This document shows positions 33,996 through 47,156 of a stretch of DNA of 64,000 bases, piece after piece (positions within the stretch are counted from its first letter, which is position 1; every line of letters begins with the position of its first letter). The translations under genes were made by a program, and so were the position numbers. Under the pieces are notes generated by a model. That model saw nothing but the letters and a program-made list of their open reading frames with translations, had not been told where the DNA came from and did not search any database. Origin of the DNA: Isoetes taiwanensis (taxonomy: Eukaryota; Streptophyta; Lycopodiopsida; Isoetales; Isoetaceae); the NCBI GenBank assembly GCA_021234155.1, contig JAJEKV010000017.1, positions 1,968,820 through 2,032,819 of the forward strand. Reading direction: 5' to 3'.

Positions 33996-36900
33996 ATAGG
34001 GTCTTTTTCATGGGCACTTTGGTCTTTTGGGATAGTTGAAAAGTAAAGCACCATGGAAGAAGACATCTCAAATAGCATTTCAATTTGCCTAGGCCTCAGC
34101 AGCCATAAAACCATGAAATTATATTAGAGGAAAACCTTTAGAAGCCAATACTTTATTCAAGTTGTTGCTGAAACTTTTTTTTTTTTTTGAGATTCCACGT
34201 CTTCATCATATCGCATATTGTTAGTGTTTGTGTAAAGCCCACGTACCTAATAAAGATCCCCGTCCCATGAAGTCGACAATACAAGCAAAGCAAAAAAGAA
34301 TACTACTATTAGTCATGAAGGTTACAATATAAGTAAAACAAAGTATGAGAGGTCCTACTTACATGGGCTCATATACATGACATGCCATCGTTGTTCACCC
34401 ACTTATACATTTTACATAGTCAAAGTGAAACCATGGTGCTGATAGGTCTCCGAGGGGCACATTAGGTTGATGGATTAACTTCAAAACATGCTCCAATAGT
34501 GGGCTTATTGAAACTTAATTCTAGAACAACATGTAATTAGTGTGGAAACTTTAAGCCAAATATGAGCTAAGCAACATGATGTTATATCTAAGAAAAAATG
34601 TCGTTATGAATTCTTCCAACCATATGGATAACTAAAGAAAAATAGTAGTCTATAATAATGCAAATTGAAGCCTCAAAGGCTCACCTTATTTGGTTCTAAG
34701 TGCAAAAGAGAAGAACATGTACATATTTTAGAGTCATTTTATCCATATCTTCAACGCCTACTTTCATCATTAGGTTTTACATATTCCTTCTATGGCCACA
34801 TTATTTTGCAATTGTTCCGGGTCTGTGATGCAGAATGAAGTTGGAGGGTTGTCAATCGCATTCTTCGTTTTTTTATTTCCATTCAAGAAAAGCGCTCACC
34901 TAATTGGAGGCATGTACCCCGTGTGTATGACTAGTCTAGTGTCGTTAGCATCGCCAAGTATCATCGCTCTCTTGGCTATCAGTACCTTAAAAGATTGGTT
35001 ACCCACATAGGTAGGAAGGAAGGACAATGAAAAGAAAAAAACAAAAAGGGTTAGCTTCAACAAATGGTACACAAGCTACAACATTCGAGGATTTGCTTTA
35101 GGCTAGGGAGGAAAAAAAATGAAAGAAAAGATTTGCAAAATGCAAAAAGCTTGCAAAGTGCAAAAATTGCTTTTATGGTACTAGTCTAGAGGGGTCTAGA
35201 CTAGAGGTCGAAGACTGGAGACGGCTATCGTGGCGGGCTAGCCTCGAAGAGAGTCCCCGATATTTCAAATTCCTTGGTTGGTTCTGGGATCATTTTTTTA
35301 TGTGTAGACCGCATAGTTTGCATGCCATTGATCATAGTTTCTCTCGACCAGCCTTTTCCAGTGTTTTATGGAAAAAATCCTCCCTTTTTCCTTTTTATCG
35401 GAATGATGGGTGGGCACGACCGGTGTTTGCTATTTAGCATTCTTAAGACATGGCCCTCTGATCCTAGTTTCTCATTACTCGCCTTGCTTGATAATTTTTT
35501 ATCAAGCTTCTAGCTTCGTGATTCGATAAATTTTTAACAAGGTACCGAATTTTGCATTCGAAATGGTGAAAATGCTCTTTATCTGCATTTAATAATTGCT
35601 TTTTGATTTGATAGTATGCAGTTTTTGTTGCACATACATGTAATGATTCACTATTTGGTGCTTGTTACTTCCGACATTTTACTTGCCATTCCAAACTTAA
35701 TAAAAAAGACACAAGACCTAAAAGAAAACGTAATAAATGGAGGGCTAACGAAAACACAAGGTCGAAATAAAGGAGACGCATCACGATTGCGTCGCATCGG
35801 AGGTCGAGGTTTGATGCTTTGATTCGCGTTTTCTTCGGTGAGTTTTTATCAATACGTTTGAGGATGAAAGCTTGCATTTGTTAGGGTCGATTTTGCATTT
35901 TTTGAGTACCATTAATTTGAAGAAATCGGAATGTCTTAAAGCTATAAGATTAAACTTGTGTTTTTTGCCCCAACCGATGTAGAATAAGCTCCATATACCA
36001 CATTCATAGACACTTCTTGATTTTGCCACATTCGTACACACATTTTGGTTTTGTTCTAGGCGTAGATGCTTAACCTGATTTTTGCCCATGCTTTGATCCA
36101 CCCCATAAATGCAGGAGTTTGTGCTTAATGTGAAGTCCAAATTTGTAAGCACAAACCATAGCCATAGCTTCGTCACATTCAAATCGGCCGCCAAAAGGCA
36201 AAAGATTCCTAAGCAATTTGTTTATCCCATCTACCGGCTATGCCGCCATTATAAATATTTCTCTAGCGGGTTATGCACTGAGATTGGAGGAAGGATGTGA
36301 AGGTCGTGAAAAGAGCGGGAATCACATATACAAATGCTACTAAGGCAAATGAAGCTAAGACTTATTTCATGTATTGAGTTGATTTCTCTACTAAGACCCA
36401 TTGGATGCATTGTTGTATTGAGTTGCAAAGCACTTTCTTGATCTCTAAAATCAGGTACAATGCTTTTGCATCACTTCATTGATCTCTAAAAATCGCAGTC
36501 AGGTGCCTTATGGCAAATAATCATTTTGATGACGACATGGTGCGAAACTTGATGACCTGGTCATGCATAGAGTGCATTTGATGAGAGTGTGGAGTTTCAC
36601 GGGCATGTCTTGCAATGCTTTTTATTTGCAAATTGATGCTATGAGCGCTAACTTCTTCATGATGGTTTGCATTTTGATGAGAACTAGCTGCTTGATCAAA
36701 GAAAGAAACCGCCATGATCCATTGACCACATTTTGATTCTATTCCAGACATTATATACTTTCATATTTGGTTCCAATAAATAGGCCTGGTTCTAATAAAT
36801 AAGCCAAGACTTTTTAGGATTATGATTTTGCATAGCTTTTGGCCATGTATATATGGGTACATTATGTAGTTCGGGCTTAAGTAGCTTAGAAATGATATCT

Positions 36901-39900
36901 TTGCTAGTAATTTCTTCGAAAGTGGGTATATAAGATAAACATGTTACGATGGAGGAAATAGATATGGCATTAAAAGTATGCATACAAACTCTTATCTCCT
37001 ACTATTCTTCTAACTTTGTCTTGTACTATGTATCATTGTTTGTCTTTATTTTGAGATCATTGAGGAGGTTAGAATACCAAGGTATGTTCTTAACATATAT
37101 AAGAACTATGGTTTCAAAACTAGTTTTGGCGCTATGCATGAATGCTAATTTAGCATGATGCTTTTCGCGCATTTTAGCACGCAGTAGAGAAGGAGCCGAG
37201 GATATGTTCAAAAACAATCTGAATGATAATGATGAATGGTGGCATGGATGACTGATCAAGGTATTGAAAACCATGGATTTTGATGAAGCTAATGAGGTGT
37301 AGCCATATGATAAAGAAGCTTAGAAGGTTCACAAACAACCTTTTTTCTTTGGATACTCTATATGATCTTCAATGCCAATGAAACTATGGAAGTCCCCCGA
37401 TACCATGCATTTGCCTTCTTATTAAATTATTTTTTCGCAAGTGTTTAATTTATATGTTTGTAAACGCTTAGTGTTTTCAAACATGTACATGATTTTTAGG
37501 ATGAAGAAAACATTATCATAGTCGGTGTAAGTATATATAAAAAAGCACTTAAATAACTTCAACCTAAACTAGAGGTAAGTATGCAACAAAAAGCTCTAAG
37601 ACATCTCATGCACAAAGAATATACTTGAAAAAAGTAGGCTATATAAATTTATATTCTACAAATATCTACATATAAGAATATGTATGTATATTGTATATGT
37701 ATTACACCATGGAAAATTGTAAGTAATACATTAGTGTTAGTGGAAAAATGAAAAAGACCAAGATGCCCAAGTAAAAAGACCTAAGGAAAAAAAATTTCCC
37801 GTTGGTGGTGTGTGCAACGTGTTTTGTAGAGAGTACCTTGTGTTGTGTGGTGTGTGATTGTGGTCTTCCATCAAGACGGGCTTTATTATGTTAGGAGGTC
37901 ACATATATGGAGTGTTTTGTTTTGCGGTATATGGAAGACTTGTGAAGGAATGGTTGGTCGCAACATCGGCTAGGTTTGATAGATGCAAGCAAATTATAAT
38001 AAGGATAGAAAACCGAGCATCAAATAGAAAGATTGGAGTTGATGGAGCATAACACCGTTGTTGTTTACGCATTACAGTATTTTATGTTTACATACGCCCC
38101 ATACCTTCCTCACAAATTTTATAATTACTATACCTATAAGTTGATGTGTCAAATTGAGCTAATGTTTTATTAATACTGCATTTAACGTATTAATTGCATT
38201 AATATATATATAATACTTTAAAAAAAAAAAGTGTCCAATGACATTAGACCAATAGAATTGGTAAAATTATACATTAGAGAAATATGTTATTATATATTAT
38301 AGAATAGAGTAAAAAAATACATTAGGAGACTTTAGACATTACACGGAAATTATGGAATTGTAGGTTAAAAAAAAAAAAAAAACCCCTCGAAGCTAACCTA
38401 GGCAATAACCCATTAGCCCTTCGCACCACCCGGCCAATCCTTTGGTAGTTTTATCAAACCATACAATGATTGAGTCGCCAAAGATGGGACATCTTACCCG
38501 TGGTCAATAAGTCACCGAATTTTAGAAAAGAACTATTCTAGATTACAAATGTTCGAACTATATATTTTAAGTCCAAAAACTTTGTTTATTTGCATGCATG
38601 CATTTACTTTGCATGTGACATGCATTTTGCATGTCCTACGCGCCTTTTATTTGTGAGTCAACCTACCTTGAGTTTAGAGGATCCGTATTATAGCCCCTTT
38701 TAAAAAACCTTTATAATGGAGTCACATGTCCTTTTATGTATGTTTCATTTGAAACCAAATATCTATCCTCATATTAATTGTTGATTCTTAAACCGGAAAA
38801 CAAGCATTATTCAAGAGCTTTTAGAATGTAAACTTGAACCATTTGTATAAACCCAAAGAATATTTATCATTACATCCGAAAAACAAGTCTATCACAACCT
38901 TCCCTCTTTTTTTAAAAAAAAAGAAAAACCAAGAACTTTTAATTTAATATAAGCACATATCATGTCGAAGTTATGGCTTCCAGAAAAATACTTGCTTAGG
39001 TCTTTGAAAATATGAGCACTTCTACTTCATTATGCTCAACAAGTACATCACCGCTTTTAAGCACTTCAAACCATATGTTTAACTATAATGTATATCATAT
39101 CATATTGTTTTTTTTCACCCCAGACCTAAGTGCTTAGTACAAAACCTCCTATACATCAAGCACATATTTATAATATTCGCCACAAAACAAAACATTCGCT
39201 ACGAATGCTAGTCCCATCCCATCCTATTGCAAAATCCCATACATAACGAAGAAAAAGAGAACAATGACAGTAAAAACCACCCGCGCACCTACACCCCAAA
39301 CAATGCATGAATTAGCATGATAATGGTAAAACAACAAGGCCAAAAGGTACATTGGGTGGTTTTGGCTCTTCGCCCTTCACGCATTGTACTCCTTTTGCCC
39401 TTGTATCGATAATGCCTAAATAGGAAAAAGAACTTAATGCAATTATCACAAGCAAAAAAAATGTAATTTGAATCTAAATATTAGACCAAAAGCATACTTA
39501 GCATTTAAATTTTCCTTGCAGAATCCTTACACTCTATACTCAATTTTGGAGTGTATACTACCATTTAATGATGTCAAAACATATCCAAAAAGATGAGATC
39601 CGGATATACATCCTTTCATTCTAGGTCGCCCAGAATCCACCCTTTGTTTTAACCTTATCTTTATGGAGAAACCAAGCATTTGATCTTGGTTTTTGCTCTC
39701 TATTTTATAAATTAAATCTCGTAAGCTTGCATATAAACCTAGATAGTACCTGGATTTCGCCTTAGGCACGGGCATATATTTTCCTCATCCATTTGAGTTT
39801 AAGGGACATATTGCTCATTTGAGTTATTTCCCTTGTAAAAGTTATGTTGTCTTCTCATTGAAATTTCCGCCTTTTCTTATTCATGTAGCCCTAACTACCA

Positions 39901-42122
39901 TCAAATCCCTCTTTAGCTACATAACCTCTGGCCATGCACCACGCTTAATGCTACCCATTTGTAGAGCTTCCAATCTAACGTAGTAATCACACCATAAGAG
40001 TTCTTGGTCCACTCGGTTGTAGGGAGCCAAGTATTCCTCGGCTTCTTGGCCGCTTGAGTCACAATCGGAAAGTAACCCGCCTAGCTATAGAACTGTACTT
40101 GGGAGCCGATATTAAGAGGAGTAAATATTGGTCGCACTTACTATGCAAATGAATGCTCATACTTTGGTTCCAAAACCAAGGTCCCTATCTGTGGATATCT
40201 CCTCGCATACCCTAATAAATGAGGCTTTCGCCATTTTCTAGGTTAGATCGCTGCCCTATTATATCATCCTTCATTAAAAAAAAAACCATCCAACATTTTT
40301 AAACCATCTAAGAAAATAAGAATCCAATGGTATTTTTGGCAACGTAATCACCATATCAGTATATTGGTATATCCTCCTCTAATCATTCCATTTAGTTAAA
40401 GGTTTTATACCCCCTGTAAAAAACAATTTTCTTGCAAATAAAACCCAAAACCTCTCGCGTCTTCCTCCTCTTCTTCTTACCCTAGTCGAATCCGAATGGA
40501 GATGGAGATGCACTATCTTTTTCCCTTGTTTTGTCATGGCAAGAGGTAGACCTTCTCCTTAATACTTCGAATCCTGTGCATTCATGCCGTGAAAAAGAAA
40601 TACAATGGCCAACAATGGTTAATACCTTCGGATGCAACAAATGAGCAACAATTACTTAAATTTATTTGTCTCAGGGTAAAAATTGAAAATTAGAATATGA
40701 GGAGATATAACTCTTAAATACACATATTTTGGATCAAGACTTTTGAGAAATACTTAATTTTTCTAGACTAATATATTCTCGGTTCATTATTTAAAACTTG
40801 CGCTTCTTCATACTAGTTGTTATTGCAAACTATTTCAATCGCAAAACAAGAAATAATAGTCCTAAAAAAATTATAGGAAGGACTTAATATATCTTTATGC
40901 GAAGTACGTATTTTATGTATTTAATAAGTATTTTATAATACCAAAAAACGTATTTAAAAGTAATTTTAAATGAGAGGTATGCATACGATATTAACATGTT
41001 AATGACGATAATACCCATACTATAGTAAACGTGCTGCATAAACACCCATAACGATCGAAATTAGAGAGTCGATTTGGTACTGATGGCGGTCCAATCATGA
41101 CGACAAATCCGGGAAGCCAGAGGGTGTTCTGGTTGTTTAACTAAAGGATGAAGAGCCAAATGGTACAAAGTTGCTTAGGGCCTAATCAATTGAGTAAGGA
41201 ACTAGTAAAATCTATATTGAGCTAAAGGCATGTGAAGCCTTACTTCTTTGAGTCAACCTCGAATGCAAAGATTTTGAGATTTTCTCTCAACGTAGTGGCC
41301 ATGACACTCCTTTTAGATCCTCGCAGACTTCCAATGCTTCCTCGATGCTCTAAGAAGGGGTGACGCTGTTGTCTATATTGTGGACCCGGTTCCAAAATGG
41401 GAGGATAAATTGTTGCCGCTATGATAGCGAGAATGCGCCACCAAGATTTACATTCCATGTCTCATCACCCCATTTGAGGTAAACATTATCATCTCTAACC
41501 TCGTTTGGACTCTATTGATATTGGATTTGTTTTATAGACACTCTAGAACTGTTGCATCCCCTACAGCCTTACATTATGTCCGGAGATATGGCTTTTGGCT
41601 TTTGGTGTTTGAGTGGTACCACAAGAACCAATAAAAACACAAGTAAGTACCTTTTAACTAATGTTTATTAATGTTGTCACATGTCCCATCGACTTAGTAT
41701 TTGCAAAATCTAAGTAAATTTGAGACCAAGGATATCCAACAATTATCCACACCTCATAGTTATGAGACCGCAAGATACCTCCCCGAAAGTGCACCTAGAA
41801 TTCACCCCATTTGATACTTCAAAGCTCCACTCCTAGTTGTTGACAATAACGGGAGAATCCAAAACGAAATTTGATAATGAATCAATGCAAATGTCAAGTA
41901 AGTACCAATGCCACATACATGTATTTTATTTCCCCATTTCAATTATGTTCGTGAGATAAATAAGACTGCAAGCCATCAATTAAGAGATTCCCAAAGGCAT
42001 CTGCTTTTAGGAGGGAAAATTAATTCCCCGAGACGATTCTCATGGGATCCACGCACTGCACAAAGTTTTGTTCGCGAACATGAGCCACGTAGATGCAGTG
42101 ATGAAGTTGACAAAGAAACCCC
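33996..42122. other. Eight kilobases without a recognisable gene
   Basis: AT-rich sequence with many short frames on both strands. The longest (35781-36194 minus, 137 codons; 39527-39775 minus, 82 codons; 41240-41458 minus, 72 codons) contain no motif I can name and have no supporting neighbours. Poly(A/T) runs lie near 34182, 38219 and 38369. I can support no gene or element here. Confidence 0.4.
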
Positions 42123-42770
42123 GTGATCCCTAACAAGATAAGGCTGCTCATCAAGGCAATACAACCTCAACCAAGAAAAACCAAGAAGTTAACTGAAATT
42201 CTCCTTGTTCTGGATTTTAATGTGGTTTTAGGCAAGTTTTATGACTTGAAAGAGAGAATCCCTGCATCGACTGAGCCAGAATTGACCCTCCAGAAATTGA
42301 ACCTTCAAACGGCAGCAATTTCCAGGCCTAGATTACAGGAGTTCTTAGAATGGTGTTTTTCAAGATTTGAGATTGCATTGTGGTCCAGCATGACTAAGAG
42401 TAATATTGACTTGTTGGTGAGAAAGTTGTTGCAAGAATATAAGGGCAGATTTCTTTTTATTTGGAATCAGGATGACTGCACCAACACAACGTTAAAAGTG
42501 GTTAATAAGCCAATTTTCCTTAAGGATCTGTCCAAAGTGTACCACAAATACTAGAAATACCAAGTGAAAAACGCATTGTTGATAGATGACAGCAGATATA
42601 AGGGTTCTGCCAACTAGTTGAACACCATGATATGTTCAAATAGTTTTGTTCCGGACAGATTGGATTCCAATTTCCTTTTGGAGCAACTCAAACCATGGGC
42701 GAAGGACTTAAAAGTCGCAGAAAAGTGTGCTGCCTATGTGAAGGAAAATGTGGAACATGTGGGATTCTGA
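42123..42770 (+). pseudogene. FCP1/NIF-type phosphatase-like processed pseudogene
   Basis: A single reading frame of 216 codons is broken only by two TAG stops (42552-42554 and 42615-42617). It aligns with the plant FCP1-homology (HAD phosphatase) proteins. LTEILLVLDFNVVL stands where the active-site DxD loop belongs, with Asn in place of the second Asp. Then come RPRLQEFLEWCFSRFEIALWSSMTKSN, YKGRFLFIWNQDDCTNT, NKPIFLKDLSKV, NALLIDDSRYKGSAN (the DDS motif III), NSFVPDRLDSNFL and a C-terminal helix to AYVKENVEHVGF. The absence of introns across a normally split domain suggests a retrocopy. Active members dephosphorylate proteins such as the RNA polymerase II tail, but the missing Asp and the stops argue against activity. 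The upstream 41908-42122 region is out of frame and unrecognised. Confidence 0.8.
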
Positions 42771-43547
42771 AGAGTCGCACAACTGCATGAAAATACTCGA
42801 CAAGTATTTTCATAAATGAATCTTGTAAAACTCTTTGAAAGTCAATATAAGTAAAAAAATTTCTATGATATATGTTGTACTTTTGATTTAAAATATTTGA
42901 ATGGATTGTGAGCAAATGTTCTCGTGTGTATTTAGAACTAGAGATGATAGAGCTTCGGCGTCCTGTCCTATCTAAAAGCCACATACACATTTGGAAGTGG
43001 TGTTGAGTGAAACTGAAACGGTCGTGATTAGCTCCACCGATATCAAAATTTTGGAAGCTGGTATGCAGTGGTTCAATGATCAATTGATCCTCCTCTTCTT
43101 AAGGTGATACATTCATCTGATTTGTATACATACGTTTGCAGATACATGGAATACTACGTGATGCTCCAAGGAATGAGTCATCCCTTCATTTCTTTGAATT
43201 TCTTTTTCACTCGATATTGTCCAAGGACATAAATAGTTACAAAACAATAAGGAAACGTGTGAATCTAGATAAAAGCTGGAACTGAGAGAAACATATGCAT
43301 TGGGAAGTATGTAGGTGCATGAGTCACCTCGTACTTTCAAATCACTGTATATCTTTCTTATGTACATAATTGTTACTGTAACCTCGATTTATTTAAATGA
43401 AAATTCATATTGAATTATATGTTCTTTGTCATAAAATACGGCATCAAGTGTTCAAAAGAATTCAAATCTTCAAAAGAAATCAAGACAACTCATTTTCACA
43501 TCTGAAGCACAAAACTTCAGATGAGTTCTGAAAATTACAGAATGGTT
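42771..43547. other. No recognisable gene
   Basis: AT-rich spacer between two pseudogenes. The minus-strand frame at 42688-43083 is largely the antisense of the phosphatase pseudogene and its flank. Confidence 0.4.
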
Positions 43548-44875
43548 TTACATTTCATCCTCATCAGAAAGAACTTCGGGTAAATTCTGTAAAATTTTCT
43601 CCTCATCTAAAGGATCCAGCCTATATACAGTCCTGTTTTTACGTTTAGTTGGTGGCACGTGAAGTCTGATTGCACATAATACTATGCCTAAGGCGTCTTT
43701 ATTGCAAAGATCATAGCTGATGGTTGATCTTGCGCCCTTCTTGTAATACATACCTTCTATAAAGCATCGGCAATGAGAACACAAGTATTAAGAAATAAAT
43801 AAAATGAGATAGATTCACCTACTTCAATGCTTTAAATTGTCTCTTCATGGACTCATGCTCCATTGAGTTGGAAGTCTTTCTCCACTATCCATTTTGGTTT
43901 TGCGCACCTCAGAATCCAAAATTCAGCACCCTCATCATTCCCTTTCGGAGCAACGACAGTAAAATTATCACCAACTCTAAGTGCCTCTGCTAACATCGTG
44001 GGATTGGAGGAGAACATGGTTTTACGGTCCTCCTCAATGTCAGCATGCACATTGGAGGATGGTACAATAATTTGAAGTTTTCAATCATCAACATAGTGCT
44101 TGTTCACACAACTGTCCCATATGCCATCCAAGCAATAGTTGCAGAAGCATGAAAGTTCCCTCATGTGCAACTGCAATAGAGATTCAGAATTCAATGCATG
44201 TACACAATGGATTTGCCTAGTGTTCAAAATCCTTTCTGCACCCCATGCTTTCTTTCTATCTATATCCTCCACCTTGACTTCCCAAAAGAACCTTTTTATA
44301 TTTTTCCTCTTGCTGATTTCAGATGTGTTCATCCACTCGGATGTTCCACAAATAAACATCTTTTCAGCAACTTCTACCACCATGAGCATTATCCAATTTT
44401 ATGTTGCTGTATTTCAATTGCAGTTGTCTTAACCATCTCTTCAACTCAACAGCCTTGCCATCGTGTTCACCTTTCCCATGGTTAGAACCAAAAAAATTCC
44501 ACATCATATAGACTTCATTGTCGTTTGTGTACTTAGCCACAAAGTAAAATGGTCTAGAAGCCTTGAATTGAGATGCTGCACCATCTGAAAACACATAACG
44601 TCTCTTTAACACCCTTCCTTTCTGCTCCAGATATTTGTGGTGCTTCATGAAGCAGTGTTGCACGAACAAAGTATCGTGTTCCCTATCATCTGATATATAG
44701 TAATGTGTTTGATAATCTCATCTGCCACTGAGTCATACTGATATATTTTTTGAATCAAAATAGTAATCTGGTTATTGACCCAGCGCATCGACTGCATCTC
44801 CTCTTGTTCCTTGAATGTATAGTTCGCCCTCCCGCAATATGAAACAAATTGTGCAAACTTAATGGGGACGAACAT
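43548..44875 (-). pseudogene. Transposase-like protein with DG-x4-FK and HGKG-x2-DG motifs, broken
   Basis: Minus strand, right to left. The 44875-44645 frame gives an N-terminal helical part (VSYCGRANYTFKEQEEMQS). A shift leads into 44669-44364 with ISDDREHDTLFVQH, RRYVFSDGAASQFKASRPFYFVAKYT and WNFFGSNHGKGEHDGKAV. One more frame change leads to 44389-43853 with FICGTSEW, MRELSCFCNYCLDGIWDSC and HYVDD, where a TGA stands for the expected Trp, then LRVGDNFTVVAPKG. The last piece (43784-43548) reads YYKKGARSTISYD and ends in an acidic tail. The SDG...QFK and HGKG-DG blocks followed by a Cys-rich SCFCxxC block are familiar from uncharacterised transposon-derived proteins of plants and animals, so a DDE-like nuclease is my inference. 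Two frameshifts and a stop show decay. A short intron may lie near 43775-43815. Confidence 0.55.
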
Positions 44876-45689
44876 TCATTGGATTATGAACATTCCTTAG
44901 GGAAATGGGGTACAAATGAATACTTTTCCAAACTAGAGGATATTTGTTTACAAAATCATAAATGGGGGATTGGCCAAAAAATATAAGAGGATATAACTTT
45001 ACAAAATCACAAAGGAGGGATTTGGCAGATACCCATATATTAAAAGCATTTTCATTTCCCATTTCTTATAAGAAAAAAGGGGATTTTTAGCTTTTCCTCG
45101 CGGGCATTTTGAGGAGGATGTGGGCATCATTTTTTTTTCTAGGCATGATTTTCATAATAGAAAAACCATTACAAGACCTCATTTCAGGCTCCACAATAGC
45201 TAGATAGGAAGGATCAAATGCATATTGTGTGATTGTTGGTGTCGATTCAAATGCACATGGGCATAATTTTTGGTGTGATTGTATATGGAAATAATTTATA
45301 TCATCTTCCATCGTTGGTTTGATTCCATTATTCAAGATAAACATTTTCAACTGATCCAACGAATCTTCGACGATGTAGTGCCTGATAACACTTGGACCAT
45401 GTTTTACAAAGGACCAATATGTTATAATATGTTGGTGCATTGAATGGTCACAAACAAAGACTTTGATACTTCACGAGAATACAATGGCATGATACAAATC
45501 CAATACTTCCTACAATTGTTTATGACTCCATGATATATCAACATTAGAAATTTTACATCTATACATACTCTCCTGAATGTGGTCATGTTAAATTCAAGTC
45601 TATTGTGTCTTATATTCAAATATAAATATGGCATCTATATACACGTTCTAGAAATGTCATCGTTGTCTTATTTACAAATAGAACTCAAT
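44876..45689 (-). other. Unrecognised minus-strand frames
   Basis: A 117-codon frame (45440-45087) and a 70-codon frame (45634-45422) are open on the minus strand, next to the transposase-like pseudogene. They show no known motif and may be its decayed upstream part or chance. Confidence 0.3.
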
Positions 45690-45760
45690 GATTATATTGA
45701 ATTGAATTGATTTTATCGTCCACGAAGACCAATCGGCCATGGGACCCGACTTTTACACAA
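45690..45760 (-). mobile_element. LINE family A 3' end, short fragment
   Basis: The terminus GATTTTATCGTCCACGAAG (45709-45727) is followed by CCAATCGGCC and GGGACCC, as in copies A1-A3, with a (TTGAA)n tail to the left (about 45693-45710). It is only about 60 bp long, an extreme 5' truncation just beyond the 3' end of the exostosin gene. Confidence 0.8.
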
Positions 45761-45781
45761 AATGTAAGGATTGTAATCCAA

Positions 45782-47156
45782 TTAAAATGCAGAGAAGGCT
45801 CCCATAAATCTGACTTTGAGGGCTCTAATGGAACTTTCCAAGAGAAGCTCATTGGATGCAAAGTAACTCTCATAAATATGCAAGCAACTTACTTGTCTTC
45901 TCTCTACGTCCTCCTTATTCATAGACCTAAGAGTGGGAACGATCCGGTGCATCTCCCCAGAAGGAAATTGCAACAAACATAGATGCCATTGTATTAAGGC
46001 ATCGAAAGGTTTCACATAATTATCTACTATGATAACAGGGATTACGCCTGCACTCAGTACCTCCAAAAGTCTATAAGAATTGGGTTGGATGCCTGCAGGA
46101 CAAAGACCAAAAGTAGTATTCATGAGCATCTTGAAGCTATAATTAGCATACACCTTTTCATCCTCATCACAAAAGGCACCCAAGGATGCATCTTTTCTTA
46201 TGTTCTCTTGGACTATAGGATGGCTACATGATGTAGCCACAATAATGTCCTTGCCATTATGCATTTCTCGAAATGAAGGCAAGCTTCTAAGTGTACCTTC
46301 TTCATTCCCCACATAGCGCAAACCTCTAAAAGTTAGGAAGTATTGCCTCTCAAATGGCTTAATGCTTTGTAGTTCTATAAATCTTAGATATGGTGGCAAA
46401 GGAAGACTAATATCAAATCCTGACCTATGTGTAGTCTCATGCAAATCTGAGGCCATGATTGATGCAAATCCAATCTTTTCGTCTGGTGGCCCTTTCATTC
46501 GCCATAGGTCTGCAAAAGTAATTAGTACGTGGTTCATACCTCCATTCCAAAATGGGGGTGCTAAGAGGTCAACCTTGCAAGCCCAAGAAGGACAATCTAA
46601 GAAGAAGAAGAAAAGGCAAGCCTTGTTGGGATCTGACGTGTGCCATTTTGTAGTATTGAACCCAAAGAAAGTAATGAGGTGGATGATATGGTGAATCATA
46701 ACTATAAACGAGCATCTCCTCCATGCCATCACAACGAGAGTAATTGAAGCAAGAGTCCATAGAGCAACGTGGAAACCTTGATGGGTAATGCCATACTTTA
46801 CCTTCTGCCCACCATGGTTCCTCTTTCACAACTTTTATACACCTCTACAACTTTTTTGTTCTTTCTTTCATGATCTCTTTCATTGTTTCATTACGCAATG
46901 ATTCCTTACATTCCTGAGATGAGAAACTACAATTCACCTTGTGATCTGCACTGGGCAATGAGTTGTTCAATTTGCAGTTGCAATCGCTGGGTCGAGATTG
47001 GAAGATGATTTGTTGTGAAGATCTCATGCCGATAGGCGAGTAGACTGATAGGGAATTGAAGAAGACAAATGTTATGATGCATACGAGCACCAGTATGGGC
47101 AAGATGTAAGAGCGGAAGGAAGGGCTCATTGTAGGTGATTGATGAAATTCAACCAT
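45782..47156 (-). pseudogene. EXT1-like exostosin glycosyltransferase, two lesions
   Basis: A minus-strand type II membrane protein of the GT47/exostosin family, whose members add sugars to cell-wall or matrix glycans in the Golgi. The N-terminal frame (47156-46845) has a short cytosolic stretch, a signal anchor (SYILPILVLVCIITFVFFNS) and a Ser/Asn-rich stem. It stops with TAG at 46845, but the same frame continues (RCSMDSCFNYSRCDGMEEMLVYSYDS), the conserved Cys-x3-SCF-x-YSRC start of the catalytic domain. A frameshift near 46650 leads into the 316-codon frame 46732-45782: TSDPNKACLFFFFLD, WNGGMNHVLITF, GFASIMASD, RSGFDISLPLPP, LTFRGLRYVGNEEG, HNGKDIIVATSCSH, NTTFGLCPAGIQPNSYRLLEVLSAGVIPVII and FDALIQW. 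These fit EXT1-type more than the common angiosperm arabinosyl- or galactosyltransferase types. With no introns it could be a retrocopy. The two lesions could also be assembly errors. Confidence 0.85.

Noticed and set aside
35781-36194. 137-codon minus-strand frame as a gene
   Set aside because: No known motif, biased composition and no supporting splice or neighbour evidence.
42688-43083. 131-codon minus-strand frame
   Set aside because: It overlaps the FCP1-like pseudogene in antisense and has no motif of its own.
46362-46694. 110-codon plus-strand frame
   Set aside because: It is antisense to the exostosin coding frame, whose conserved motifs are unmistakable.
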